Shown: positions 8,359 to 16,754 of the stretch, piece by piece
Position numbering within the stretch: the first letter of the stretch is position 1
Layout of the letters: the number at the start of each line of letters is the position of its first letter
Position numbers and translations under genes: made by a program
The notes under the pieces: model-generated
What the model was told of the DNA's origin: nothing
The model's database searches: none
Seen by the model: the letters and a program-made list of their open reading frames with translations, nothing else
NCBI RefSeq assembly: GCF_012928505.1
Contig: NZ_JABBJN010000056.1
Location: forward strand, 1-37,255
Length of the DNA stretch: 37,255 bases
Reading direction: 5' to 3'
DNA from: Achromobacter sp. Bel
GTDB taxonomy: Bacteria; Pseudomonadota; Gammaproteobacteria; Burkholderiales; Burkholderiaceae_B

Positions 8359-9663
8359 ATGAAAACCTCAAGACTGGCTGCCCTTCTGGGCGCTACCCTG
8401 CTGTCGGGCTTCACGGCGCTGGCCAGCGCCGCCGACAAGCCGAAGGAACTGAACATCGGCATTTCGACGTTCCTGTCGGGGTCCGCATCGGTGTTCGGCG
8501 TGCCGGCCCGCGACGCCGCCGAGATCCTGATCCAGGACATCAACGCCGCCGGCGGCATCGACGGCGTCAAGCTTGTTCCCAGCTACATCGACGAAGGCGG
8601 CGGCGGCGAGAAACTGCTGTCGGAGTACCGCCGCCTGGCCGAAGGCGGCACGCGCGTCATGCTGTCGGCCATCTCCAGCGGCCACTGCAACATCGTCGCG
8701 CCCGTGGCCGAAGACCTGAAGGTGCTGAACGTGCTGTGGGACTGCGGCACGGAGAAGGCGCTGGAAGGCAAGAAGTACAAGTACGTCGTCCGCACCCAGG
8801 CCAACGCCACCACCGAAATGGTTGCCCAGGTCCTGTACCTGATGAAGGTCAAGCCCGACTTCAAGACCATCGCCATCGTCAACCAGGACTACGCCTGGGG
8901 CCGCGATTCGCGCGACATCTTCCTGGCCGCACTGAAGAAATTCAAGCCGGACGTCAAGGTCGTGGCCGAGATGTTCCCCAAGTTCGGCGCCGCGGACTTC
9001 TCCACCGAGATCAGCCGCCTGCAAGCGTTGCGCCCGGACGTCATCGTATCCACGTCGTGGGGCGGCGACCTGGACAACTTCGTGCGCCAGGCATCCCAGC
9101 GCAACCTGTTCAAGAACTCCACGTTTGTGCTGTCGCTGGCGGAAAGCTCGCTGGAACGCCTGGGCAACGCCTTGCCTGAAGGCGTGTACGTGGGCGCCCG
9201 CGGCGACCACTATTTCCTGCATCCGGAAACCAAGGACGATCCGCAACACCAGGCCTTCGTGAAGAAATTCCATGACAAGACCGGCGCCTACCCGATCTAC
9301 TCGGTCTATCACATGGTGCAAGCCATCCAGGGCCTGAAAGCCGGCTACGAAAAGGCCATCAAGGACAACGGCGGCGCCTGGCCCAGCCCGGAACAAGTGG
9401 CTGCCGCCATGCATGACGTGACCTTCAAGGGCTACGGCCGCGAAGTCAAAATGCACCGCGCCGACGGCCAGGGCCTGGAAGCGCAACTGTTCGGCGTGAC
9501 AAAAAAGAGCGACAAGTACCCGTTCAAGGTGCTGGCCGACATCACCATCGTCCCGGCTGAGCTGGTCACCCCGGGCGTGGAGGACACGTCGATGGCATGG
9601 ATCGAAAAGAGCCTGACCCCGGACGTGCTGAAAAGCGACCAGATCAAGGTGTTTGCGAACTGA
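8359..9663 (+). CDS. Periplasmic substrate-binding protein of the LivHMGF importer
   Basis: A 434-residue exported protein. A Sec signal peptide covers about residues 1-24, with cleavage after ASA. The mature part is a type I periplasmic binding fold of the leucine-binding (Peripla_BP_6) group, beginning with KELNIGISTFLSGSAS. The ATG follows CTGGAGAC. It is the last gene of the operon, directly before a strong terminator, and is the natural receptor for the LivHMGF components seven genes upstream. Members of this group bind amino acids, urea, amides, aromatic acids and other small molecules, so the ligand is unresolved. Confidence 0.9.
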   Translation: MKTSRLAALLGATLLSGFTALASAADKPKELNIGISTFLSGSASVFGVPARDAAEILIQDINAAGGIDGVKLVPSYIDEGGGGEKLLSEYRRLAEGGTRVMLSAISSGHCNIVAPVAEDLKVLNVLWDCGTEKALEGKKYKYVVRTQANATTEMVAQVLYLMKVKPDFKTIAIVNQDYAWGRDSRDIFLAALKKFKPDVKVVAEMFPKFGAADFSTEISRLQALRPDVIVSTSWGGDLDNFVRQASQRNLFKNSTFVLSLAESSLERLGNALPEGVYVGARGDHYFLHPETKDDPQHQAFVKKFHDKTGAYPIYSVYHMVQAIQGLKAGYEKAIKDNGGAWPSPEQVAAAMHDVTFKGYGREVKMHRADGQGLEAQLFGVTKKSDKYPFKVLADITIVPAELVTPGVEDTSMAWIEKSLTPDVLKSDQIKVFAN

Positions 9664-9691
9664 TCAATCGGTGTTGTGTGTGCAGGGACGT

Positions 9692-9720
9692 CCCCGGCGA
9701 GCAATCGCCGGGGTTTTTTT
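9692..9720 (+). terminator. Rho-independent terminator after the liv operon
   Basis: A perfect 9-bp stem (CCCCGGCGA / TCGCCGGGG) closes on a GCAA tetraloop, and seven T residues follow directly at 9714-9720. It begins 29 bases after the binding-protein stop. On the opposite strand the stem is not followed by T residues, so it serves only rightward transcription. Confidence 0.93.
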
Positions 9721-9723
9721 GTC

Positions 9724-10149
9724 TTAAATAATCTCAAACCGCACGTCCACGTTGTCCTTGATCGCGCGCGAATACGGACACATCTGATGCGCGGCTTCCA
9801 CCAGCGCCTGCTTCTCCTCCCCGCTCAGCCCCGGCAGCGACACCGCCAGCACGACCCCTAACGCGAAGTTCGCTCCGCTGTCGATCTTGCCCAGTGAGGC
9901 GCTGGCGTCAATTGCCACGTCCTTCGGCACGGCGATGCCATTCGCAGCGCCCGCGCGTTTCATGGCTCCCATGAAGCAGGCGGAGTACCCCACGGCAAAT
10001 AGCTGTTCGGGATTCGTGCCGGGCTTTCCGGATCCGGGCGGACTCAGGAGCACGTCCAGCGCGCCGTCGCTGCTGCGGCCCGTGCCGTCGCGGCCGCTGG
10101 TGGTGTGGGTGTGGGCGGTGTAGAGGACTTCTTCAAGTTGCTTGGCCAT
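9724..10149 (-). CDS. ohr: Organic hydroperoxide resistance protein (Ohr/OsmC family)
   Basis: A 141-residue thiol peroxidase that reduces organic and fatty-acid hydroperoxides in the cytoplasm. Both redox cysteines of Ohr are present: one in GYSACF (about residue 58) and one in HQMCPYS (about 124). Length and the start MAKQLEEVLYTA are typical of Ohr rather than OsmC. GGGAG lies about seven bases upstream of the ATG. No MarR-type ohrR is adjacent, which is slightly unusual, so the regulator must be encoded elsewhere. Confidence 0.92.
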   Translation of the reverse strand: MAKQLEEVLYTAHTHTTSGRDGTGRSSDGALDVLLSPPGSGKPGTNPEQLFAVGYSACFMGAMKRAGAANGIAVPKDVAIDASASLGKIDSGANFALGVVLAVSLPGLSGEEKQALVEAAHQMCPYSRAIKDNVDVRFEII

Positions 10150-10450
10150 GATGGCTCCCGGTGATGCCGCGGTTGGCGGCGGGTTGAAATGGTGCCTGCA
10201 TTGCAACAAGCGCCTGTATCCGACTTGTGTCGCGTGGATGGCGATACGCATTGCCGTGTATCGCCGGGGCAAGTGGATACGCTGCGGTACAAAACCCGGA
10301 ACCCGGAACCCGGAACGCTGCAACCAGACCCCGGCACCCATCCCCAGCCCCATTACCCAATCCCCCCTGCTGGAACCTCGACGCCGTTTACAGTATGTTC
10401 CCCCGCTTGCGCGGCATTCAGCCGCATCGCCACACATCCCAAAGGACACC
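10150..10450. promoter_or_regulatory. Divergent intergenic region between ohr and the nucleosidase
   Basis: A 301-base gap between two outward-facing genes, so both promoters should lie here. Frames crossing it are low-complexity and unlikely to be coding. It holds the three-copy heptamer array at 10294-10314. I see no convincing -35/-10 pair and cannot place an OhrR operator. Confidence 0.4.
10294..10314. repeat. Three perfect tandem copies of ACCCGGA
   Basis: The heptamer ACCCGGA occurs three times head to tail with no mismatch, inside the intergenic region upstream of the nucleosidase gene. It is not in any credible reading frame. Such short arrays can change copy number by slipped-strand pairing; whether it affects expression is unknown. 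Confidence 0.85.
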
Positions 10451-11212
10451 ATGAAACGCCTCGCCATCCTCGGCGCGCTGCACGAAGAAATCGCCGACCT
10501 GTTGGCGGCGATGGACCCGGGCGCGACGATTCGCCGTATCGCCATGCGCGATTTCCATGTGGGCACGTTGTGGGGCACGCCGTGCGTCATCGCGCTTAGT
10601 CGTATCGGTAAGGTGGCGGCGGCTGCCACGGCGTCTATCGTCATTCGGGAGTTCAAGGTGTCGAAGGTGATCTTCACCGGGTTGGCGGGCGGCCTGCATG
10701 CGGATGTGGACGTGGGCGACGTGGTGGTGGCCAATACTTTGATGCAGCACGACATGGACGCCCGGCCGCTGTTCGGCCAGCACGAGATCCCCTTGCTGGG
10801 CCGGGTGCAGTTCGGGTCAGATGCGGCCCTGAGCAAACTGCTGCACGACAGTGCCCAGGACTTCGTGCAACGCCAAGCCCCCGCAGGCGATACCGCGGGT
10901 GCCACGTTTTCCCAGCCCAAGGTCCATGCGGGATTGATCGCGACCGGCGACGTGTTTGTCTGCCACAACGATGAGGCCCAGGCGCTGCGCAAGCGCCTGC
11001 CCGATGCGCTATGCGTCGAGATGGAGGGCGCGGCGATGGCGCAGGTTTGCTATGAGTTCGGCATTCCGTTTGCGGTGATGCGCGTGATCTCGGACCGCGC
11101 GGACCATGCCGCCAAGACCGACTTCACGGCGTTTCTGGAGAATGTGGCGCGGGTCTACACGGCCGGTATTCTGGCGCCGCTCTTGAAGTCGGGCGCGCTG
11201 TCAGCCGCCTGA
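10451..11212 (+). CDS. mtnN: 5'-methylthioadenosine/S-adenosylhomocysteine nucleosidase
   Basis: A 253-residue nucleoside phosphorylase-fold protein. It begins LAILGALHEEI, the Mtn/Pfs N-terminus, and contains the ribose-binding VEMEGAA and the catalytic-Asp segment ISDRAD near the C-terminus. It would hydrolyse MTA and SAH to adenine plus the thioribose product, in methionine salvage and the activated methyl cycle. The ATG follows AAAGGA (10441-10446). An upstream in-frame extension of about 100 codons is low-complexity intergenic sequence and was rejected. Compared with Escherichia coli MtnN (232 residues) it has an extra loop near 150-165. Confidence 0.85.
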   Translation: MKRLAILGALHEEIADLLAAMDPGATIRRIAMRDFHVGTLWGTPCVIALSRIGKVAAAATASIVIREFKVSKVIFTGLAGGLHADVDVGDVVVANTLMQHDMDARPLFGQHEIPLLGRVQFGSDAALSKLLHDSAQDFVQRQAPAGDTAGATFSQPKVHAGLIATGDVFVCHNDEAQALRKRLPDALCVEMEGAAMAQVCYEFGIPFAVMRVISDRADHAAKTDFTAFLENVARVYTAGILAPLLKSGALSAA

Positions 11213-11313
11213 TACGCAATAGGCGGCGCGGTACAACGCCCCTAGGTGGCGCTCGATCTTGTTGTGGTTAGCGATGGAGCCTTCCACGATTTTCTCCCCG
11301 GGGCAGGGCGGCG

Positions 11314-12630
11314 CTAGCGGGCGATGCGCAATTCAACGGATAAGCCGCCGCCGTCGCGGGGGCCCAGGATCAGCTTGGCGCCCAGCACCTCCGCCAATTG
11401 CTGTGCAATGGCCAGGCCCAGCCCGGTACCGCCCGTGTCGCGGTTGCGTGAGCTTTCCAGGCGATAGAAGGGCTGCAGCACCGCGTCCAGTTCATGCGCC
11501 GGAATACCAGGCCCCCGGTCCAATACGAAGATCGACACGGGCCCACTTTCAGCAGCGTCGACGCGGACCTCTGCCGCGCCCGCGAACTTCAGGGCGTTGT
11601 CGATCAGATTGCCCAGGACGCGTCGCAATGCGTGCGGGCGGGTCGACACCAGGCCGGCATTGTCGCCCGACAGGCTGACCGCCTTGCCCGTGTCTTGGTA
11701 GTCATAGACCAGGCTTTCCAGGAACGCGGCAAGCTCCACGCGCACGGGCGTTTCCACCTTGCCGTGGGCGCTGCGGGCGTAGTCGATGCCTTCGCGCACC
11801 AGGCGCTCCACTTCGTTCAGGTCTTGCGCCAGCTTGTCGCGGTCGACGGAGGCGTCCATGAATTCCGTACGCAGCTTCATGCGGGTGATCGGCGTTTGCA
11901 GGTCGTGCGAGATGGCGCCCAGTATCTGCATGCGTTCGGCCACGTGGGCGGCGATGCGCGTTTGCATGGCATTGAAGGCGACTGCGGCGTGGGCCACCTC
12001 GGCGGGGCCATGTTCGCTAAGCAGGGGACTCTTGGCGTTGGGATCCAGTGCTTCGGCGGCGCGCGCCAGTCGCGTCAACGGACGCACTGCCAGGCGCACG
12101 GCCAGCCAGGCGCAGCCGATCAACAGCAGCAGTTGCACCGCCAGCACGACGCCCAGCCATGGCGCGGGGCGCATTGACGACAGATGGATGTCCAGGATCA
12201 CGGGCTGCCCATCGGACAAGACGACGCGCGCCTGGATATGGCGGGGGTCGTCCGCCATGGCCCGTATGGTCGCGGGGCGGGCGGTGCCCAGCGCTGCCTG
12301 GATGGACTGCGCGGCACTGCGGGCGGCATCCAGTGCAAGCGGTTGGTCCGCCTCGCCGTTGCCCAGCCGGTATTCGCGATTGCCGCTGGACAGGCGGGGC
12401 AGCCAGGCGGGGCGTTCGGTTGCGGGCAGGCGGTCCAGGATGTCCATGGCGATGGCGACGTCGCGTTCCAGGTCGCCCAGCATCATGGTTTTGGTGGTGC
12501 TGTAGCGCTCATAGAACAATGAGGCGAACGACAGCCCATACGCCAGCAGCAGGCCGGTCAGGAAGATCAGGAACAGGCGCGCGACCAGGGTGCCGGGCCA
12601 GGCGAAGCGGCGCGGGGCGGTGGGGCTCAC
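11314..12630 (-). CDS. Two-component sensor histidine kinase
   Basis: A 438-residue inner-membrane kinase. Membrane segments lie at about 17-38 and 157-180, enclosing a periplasmic sensor of about 115 residues with no family I recognise. A HAMP linker follows (about 183-235), then the H-box AISHDLQTP with phospho-accepting H242, the N-box NLIDNALKF (341-349), D371 in DRGPGIP and the G2 box GGTGLGLAI (400-408). All catalytic boxes are intact. Its start overlaps the regulator's stop by four bases, so the pair is co-translated. The divergent CcdA/thioredoxin pair suggests a role in envelope redox stress, which is inference from position. Confidence 0.92.
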   Translation of the reverse strand: MSPTAPRRFAWPGTLVARLFLIFLTGLLLAYGLSFASLFYERYSTTKTMMLGDLERDVAIAMDILDRLPATERPAWLPRLSSGNREYRLGNGEADQPLALDAARSAAQSIQAALGTARPATIRAMADDPRHIQARVVLSDGQPVILDIHLSSMRPAPWLGVVLAVQLLLLIGCAWLAVRLAVRPLTRLARAAEALDPNAKSPLLSEHGPAEVAHAAVAFNAMQTRIAAHVAERMQILGAISHDLQTPITRMKLRTEFMDASVDRDKLAQDLNEVERLVREGIDYARSAHGKVETPVRVELAAFLESLVYDYQDTGKAVSLSGDNAGLVSTRPHALRRVLGNLIDNALKFAGAAEVRVDAAESGPVSIFVLDRGPGIPAHELDAVLQPFYRLESSRNRDTGGTGLGLAIAQQLAEVLGAKLILGPRDGGGLSVELRIAR

Positions 12631-13367
12631 TGATCGGATTCCGAAACGTCCACTGCCGCCGAAAACACGTAGCCTTCGCTGCGCACGGTCTTGATGTACT
12701 GGGGCTCGCGCGCGTCTTCGCGCAGGCGCTGGCGCAGGCGGCTGACCAGCAGGTCGATGGACCGGCCGAAGAAGTCGGCGTCGCGCCCTTGCGTCAGGTT
12801 CAGTAGCTGGTCGCGGTTCAGGACGCGTTGCGGATGGTCCAGGAAGACGCGCAGCAGGCGGTACTCGGCGCCACTGAGCGAGACGATGGTGCCCGCCGCG
12901 TCCAGCAGGTGGCGTGCGGTGGTATCCAGGCGCCAGTCGCCGAATGCGATCTCGCGGCCCGGTTCCGTGACCTGGAAGTTGGGCGGCAGCATGCGCGTGC
13001 GGCGCAAGATCGCCTTGATGCGGGCCAGCAGTTCGCGGGCCACGAAGGGTTTGACGAGGTAGTCGTCAGCCCCCATTTCCAGGCCAAGGACACGGTCCAT
13101 GTCGTCGCTGCGCGCCGTCAGCAGCAGGATGGGGATGCGGCGGTGCTTGCCGCTGCGCAACTCGCGGCACAGTACCAGGCCGTCGTCGCCGGGCATCATG
13201 ATATCCAGCACGATCAGGTCGACAGACAGGCTTTCCAGCAGCGACCGCATTTGCCGGCCGTCCGCCGCCAGCGTGACGGCCAGGCCGTTTTTCTTCAAGA
13301 AGTTGCCGGCCAATTCGCGTATTTCGCGATCGTCGTCGACGATCATGACGTGATCAACGTGATCCAT
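12627..13367 (-). CDS. OmpR-family response regulator
   Basis: A 246-residue transcription factor. The receiver domain has the acidic pocket D11/D12, phospho-acceptor D55 in LIVLDIMMP, and K106 in LVKPF. The C-terminal winged helix contains the family's L-S-x-A-E-Y-R-L-L helix and ends with YIKTVRSEGYVF. Its kinase partner is the next gene, overlapping by four bases. It is transcribed away from the ccdA/thioredoxin genes, which are plausible targets. The start at 13367 fits the receiver N-terminus. Confidence 0.93.
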   Translation of the reverse strand: MDHVDHVMIVDDDREIRELAGNFLKKNGLAVTLAADGRQMRSLLESLSVDLIVLDIMMPGDDGLVLCRELRSGKHRRIPILLLTARSDDMDRVLGLEMGADDYLVKPFVARELLARIKAILRRTRMLPPNFQVTEPGREIAFGDWRLDTTARHLLDAAGTIVSLSGAEYRLLRVFLDHPQRVLNRDQLLNLTQGRDADFFGRSIDLLVSRLRQRLREDAREPQYIKTVRSEGYVFSAAVDVSESDQ

Positions 13368-13403
13368 CTGCGGATGCCTTTCTAAGGTAGGAGGACGTGC
13401 CGT

Positions 13404-13532
13404 TCATGATACCGGGGGCAAGGGGTCCCGGCGCGGACGGGAATCGGTGATCAACTGGCACTGGAATGGCTTGGCGGCTTCGGCGGTAAAGCCGCCGAAC
13501 AGCAGCAACAGGACGGCAAGGAATCGTTTCAT
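13404..13532 (-). CDS. Small exported peptide (42 residues), hypothetical
   Basis: Too short for routine gene calling. It begins MKRFLAVLLLLFGG and reaches a signal-peptidase site at about AEAA (residues 17-20), leaving a mature peptide of only about 22 residues with one cysteine. The charged start, hydrophobic core and Ala-x-Ala site are convincing as an export signal, but the ribosome site is weak. It lies just upstream of, and in line with, the response regulator. No function is recognised; a chance ORF is possible. Confidence 0.4.
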   Translation of the reverse strand: MKRFLAVLLLLFGGFTAEAAKPFQCQLITDSRPRRDPLPPVS

Positions 13533-13706
13533 CGAAGGGGTTCCACAGACTGCGATGCACGGTTTATAGCGCCGCCCGAGCCGCGATGTGTGTCGTACTG
13601 TATACGCGCCGGCAACGGATACATAAGCAGGAAAAACTGCGCCAAACCGGCACAAGCCGGATACGTGCCGCGGGTGCAATGGGGCCTCTTTCCAAAGGAC
13701 ACCCCC
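13533..13706. promoter_or_regulatory. Divergent promoter region between the two-component genes and ccdA
   Basis: Leftward genes (small peptide, regulator, kinase) and rightward genes (ccdA, thioredoxin) diverge from here. An AAAGGA ribosome site lies at 13694-13699 before ccdA. No clear regulator-binding direct repeat was found by eye. Confidence 0.4.
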
Positions 13707-14396
13707 ATGGACCTGATCAACACCCCTATCGCCTTGCTGGCCGGCATGCTGACCATCGCGTCGCCGTGCGTGCTGCCCTTGTTGCCGGTGCTGCTTGGCA
13801 CCTCGCTGGAACGTCCCGGGCGGATGCGTCCCTTGTTCGTCGTGTCCGGTTTCGTGCTGGCGTTCGCCGGGCTGGGCATCGCGCTCAGCCTGCTGTCGAA
13901 CCTGAATGAATCGGTGCATGAAGCGGTGCGGTCTACCTCGGTCGCGTTGCTGGCGCTGTTTGGGCTGGTGCGCATCTGGCCGCAACCCTATGACCGCCTG
14001 ATCGCCCGCTTTGGCGGCCCGTTGCAGCAGCTGGCATTCAGCGCCGGCGGGGCCGGCAGCGGGAATGCCGGCGGCTTTCTGTTGGGGCTGTCGCTGGGCG
14101 CCGTGTGGACGCCTTGCGCGGGTCCGGTGCTGGCGTCGATCCTGGTGCTGGCCGCCAAGGCGCAGGACCTGACGCAATCCAGCACCTTGCTGCTGGTGTT
14201 CGCCATCGGGGCAGGTATTCCCATGTTGGCGATCGCCTACGGCGGCCAGGCCATCGCGGCCCGGGTACGCGGGCTGTCGCGATACACCCATCGCCTGCAA
14301 CAGGGCTTTGGCGTGCTGCTGATCCTGACCGCGGGCGCCATCTATTTCCAGTACGACATTCTGGCCTACGCCTGGATCAGCAATCTTTTCAACTGA
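13707..14396 (+). CDS. ccdA: CcdA-like cytochrome c biogenesis/reductant transfer protein
   Basis: A 229-residue membrane protein with about six helices. It carries electrons from cytoplasmic thioredoxin across the membrane by two conserved cysteines, seen here in ASPCVLPLLP (C21) and WTPCAGP (C137). The start at 13707 gives the standard short N-terminus; a 39-residue upstream extension is not credible. The next gene, 31 bases on, encodes an exported thioredoxin-like protein. Together they amount to the two halves of DipZ/DsbD-like reductases on separate genes, supplying reducing power to the periplasm. Confidence 0.88.
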   Translation: MDLINTPIALLAGMLTIASPCVLPLLPVLLGTSLERPGRMRPLFVVSGFVLAFAGLGIALSLLSNLNESVHEAVRSTSVALLALFGLVRIWPQPYDRLIARFGGPLQQLAFSAGGAGSGNAGGFLLGLSLGAVWTPCAGPVLASILVLAAKAQDLTQSSTLLLVFAIGAGIPMLAIAYGGQAIAARVRGLSRYTHRLQQGFGVLLILTAGAIYFQYDILAYAWISNLFN

Positions 14397-14427
14397 CCGT
14401 TATCCACTGACCCGGAGGAGTCCGACC

Positions 14428-14964
14428 ATGTTCGCTTGCCTAAAGAAGATCGCGCTTGGCGCGTTGATTGCCACGTCGTTGGCCGCATCCGTCATGCCGG
14501 GTGTCGCGCAGGCGGCCACCCCGCCAGTGCCCGCGCCGGAATTCACCGGCATCGAAAACTGGCTCAACAGCCCGCCGCTGACCCTGGCGTCGCAGCGCGG
14601 CAAGGTCGTGCTGGTGGATTTTTGGACCTACACCTGCATCAACTGCATCCGCACGCTGCCGTACGTCACGAGTTGGCATCAGAAGTACCAAGACCAGGGC
14701 CTGGTCGTGGTAGGCGTGCATACGCCGGAGTTTCCCTTCGAACGCTCGACCGCCAATGTCCAGAAGGCGCTGGAACGCTTCAAGATCACGTACCCGGTGG
14801 CACAGGACAACCGCTATGCCACCTGGGAGGCCTATCGCAACCAGTATTGGCCCGCGGTCTACCTGATCGACAAGCAAGGGCGGATCGCCTATCGCCATTT
14901 CGGGGAAGGCAACTATGCCGAAACCGAGGCGGAGATCCAGCGCTTGCTGGCGCAGCCAGGCTAG
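14428..14964 (+). CDS. Exported thioredoxin-like (TlpA/DipZ-C type) protein
   Basis: A 178-residue periplasmic redox protein. A signal peptide spans about residues 1-30, ending AQA. The active site is C70-I-N-C73 in the context DFWTYTCINCIRT, the form found in the C-terminal domain of DipZ proteins rather than in classic TlpA (CxPC). The cis-proline segment WPAVYLID is present at about 144-151. GGAGGAG precedes the ATG. It is probably reduced by the CcdA-like protein encoded just upstream. Confidence 0.9.
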   Translation: MFACLKKIALGALIATSLAASVMPGVAQAATPPVPAPEFTGIENWLNSPPLTLASQRGKVVLVDFWTYTCINCIRTLPYVTSWHQKYQDQGLVVVGVHTPEFPFERSTANVQKALERFKITYPVAQDNRYATWEAYRNQYWPAVYLIDKQGRIAYRHFGEGNYAETEAEIQRLLAQPG

Positions 14965-14987
14965 GCGGCTGCGTCTGAGCGGGCGGG

Positions 14988-15152
14988 TTAGCGGCCGGTT
15001 TCCGGGTAATTGGGCCCGGCGTCATGGAAGCCGCCGCTGCTGTAGGGATTGACGGCGCCGGGATGGGGCGGGCCGCCATTGCCGGCGGCGCAGCCGCCCA
15101 GCAGCAGAACGGTGGCCAACAGGGCGATCAGAGGCATCAACGGGGATTTCAT
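14988..15152 (-). CDS. Small lipoprotein (54 residues)
   Basis: A short gene found by reading the minus strand. It starts MKSPLMPLIALLATVLLLGGC, where LGGC is a good lipobox with C21 as the lipidated residue. The mature part (33 residues) is rich in Gly, Pro and Asn and contains NPYSSGGFHDAGPNYP. A strong AGGAGA ribosome site lies just upstream of the ATG. It follows the TPR protein gene in the same direction with a 56-base gap, so it could be the last gene of that operon. Function unknown. Confidence 0.75.
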   Translation of the reverse strand: MKSPLMPLIALLATVLLLGGCAAGNGGPPHPGAVNPYSSGGFHDAGPNYPETGR

Positions 15153-15208
15153 GGTGGTCTCCTGCGGCTGCCCCTCAGCAGGCGCGTAGCGTGCAGCGTG
15201 TGGGGCGA

Positions 15209-16612
15209 TTATAGGGCGGCATCCGCCCGCCAGAACTTCCGTTTGGTGCGCGGTGAATCGCAGCGCTGCCGGTACGCCCGCACCGCGGGCGAGTCCGCCG
15301 CTTGAAAGTAGGGATGGGGATACCGGGCTTCTTGCATCGCGTCATGCAGGCGCCGGCCCCAGACGCACTGCGCCTGGGCCTCGTCCCACAGCCGCGCGGC
15401 TTGTTCCGGCTGGCCGTGGCGCCACAACGTCAGCCCATAATCGGCCACGATTTCTTCGTTGTGCGGAATGCCGCGGTACGACTCGCGCAGCAGGCGCAGG
15501 CCTTCATCGGTGTCGCCCCGCAGCGCCAGGATCCAGCCCAGCGTGCCCTGGTTGTAGGGATTGGGGCCGACGCGGTGGATGGACTCACGCACCTGTGCTT
15601 CGGCCTGTGGCAGATAGTCTTGGAAGTCCGCCAGGTAGTAGGCGATTTCGTTGGAAAAGTCAGACTCGTCTGCCCGCGGCGCCCGCCCGCGCTTGGTCTG
15701 GCGGTATTGCAGCGCCCGGGCGTCGGCCAGGGCAAGGTCGGGCATGGCCAGCAGGCGCTCCAGGTTCAGGCGGTTTTCCAGCAGGGCCTTGTCCGGGCGC
15801 TTGAGCGATTCCGGAAAGCGCCACTGGCGGGCACGCTGCACCCAGTGGCGGGCCTGCTCCTCGTGGCCGGCCATCAGCAGCAGGTGGGCCAGGTCCAGCT
15901 GTTGCTGCGGCGTGCCCGCGCAGCGCATGGCGCCGATCAATTGTTCCGCGCCGGCCACGTCGTCCTGGGCGAACTTGCGGTTGATGGCGTCCAGCTCTCC
16001 GAAGCACATGCGGTTATCGGTGGTCCGAGATTCGATGGACAGGGAAATCGCGGCGGCCGGCATGTTGTGGCTGAAGTAGGCCGTGCCGCCCTGGCGGGTG
16101 GTGTAGCCCAGGTCGACCCATTGCTCGCCCCAGCGTTGGCGCAGCGTCAGGATGTAGGGCCATGCGGGCAACGGTTCGTTGTCGCCGCTTGAGTTCAACT
16201 GGAAGAAATGACCCCACGGGCCGTCGCCGATGCGGCGGATCAGCGTGAAATCGCTGGCGGCGTGCGGTTGCGCGGTCCAGATCCAGGCGGTCCGTCCCTG
16301 CGCGTCGGTAACGCCGTGCAGGATGCCGTCGCCGCTGGGCGTGCCGTGGATCTTTTCGCCCTTGGCGGTCAGGAACAGGCGATACGGCGTGTTGGCGGCG
16401 GGCCTGAACGTGTCGCCGTCGTACAAGCCGAAGGTCAGGCTGCGGCCGTGGCCGCCTTCGCCGTATTCGGGCATGCCCGCCGGGGGCGACGCCGTGCGGG
16501 CAGAGGATTTGACCGGGGGAGGCGTGTCGGCGGCGAGCGCGGCGGGCGGCATCAGCCATAGCGCGGCGGCGAGCACGAGCGCGGTAATCGGGGTGTGCTG
16601 CAAGGACATCAT
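15209..16612 (-). CDS. Exported TPR-repeat protein of the T6SS accessory block
   Basis: About 467 residues from the paired ATG at 16612; a GTG at 16675 would add 21 residues and place a poor leader before the signal peptide. The signal peptide ends at about AALAA. Next comes a beta-rich domain with a Tyr-Arg-Leu strand and GVTDAQGRT, a pattern common in Ig-like modules of T6SS spike-linked proteins. The second half (about residues 240-450) is alpha-helical with TPR/Sel1-type repeats, for example NQGTLGWILALRGDTDEGLRLLRE. It lies downstream of a PAAR gene. It may be a cargo or a periplasmic partner; it shows no toxin motif. Confidence 0.7.
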   Translation of the reverse strand: MMSLQHTPITALVLAAALWLMPPAALAADTPPPVKSSARTASPPAGMPEYGEGGHGRSLTFGLYDGDTFRPAANTPYRLFLTAKGEKIHGTPSGDGILHGVTDAQGRTAWIWTAQPHAASDFTLIRRIGDGPWGHFFQLNSSGDNEPLPAWPYILTLRQRWGEQWVDLGYTTRQGGTAYFSHNMPAAAISLSIESRTTDNRMCFGELDAINRKFAQDDVAGAEQLIGAMRCAGTPQQQLDLAHLLLMAGHEEQARHWVQRARQWRFPESLKRPDKALLENRLNLERLLAMPDLALADARALQYRQTKRGRAPRADESDFSNEIAYYLADFQDYLPQAEAQVRESIHRVGPNPYNQGTLGWILALRGDTDEGLRLLRESYRGIPHNEEIVADYGLTLWRHGQPEQAARLWDEAQAQCVWGRRLHDAMQEARYPHPYFQAADSPAVRAYRQRCDSPRTKRKFWRADAAL

Positions 16613-16754
16613 AGGGACTGCAAGGGGGGGCCGCGAGGTTGGCGTGGCCGGATTGTGCACGACAACGCGCGCCACGGCGAATCCGGACGCGCGGCATGGG
16701 GGGCAGCCCCCGGGGCAATCGAGTCAGCTCGGGGCGGGGCAGGCGCGCGGGCGC

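Noticed and set aside
10142..10450. Long N-terminal extension of the nucleosidase
   Set aside because: It runs through the intergenic repeats, has no homology to the family and lacks a ribosome site; ATG at 10451 gives the normal start.
14951..14973. Inverted repeat CGCAGCC/GGCTGCG at the end of the thioredoxin-like gene
   Set aside because: A 7-bp stem overlapping the stop codon with no T-run; not a convincing terminator.
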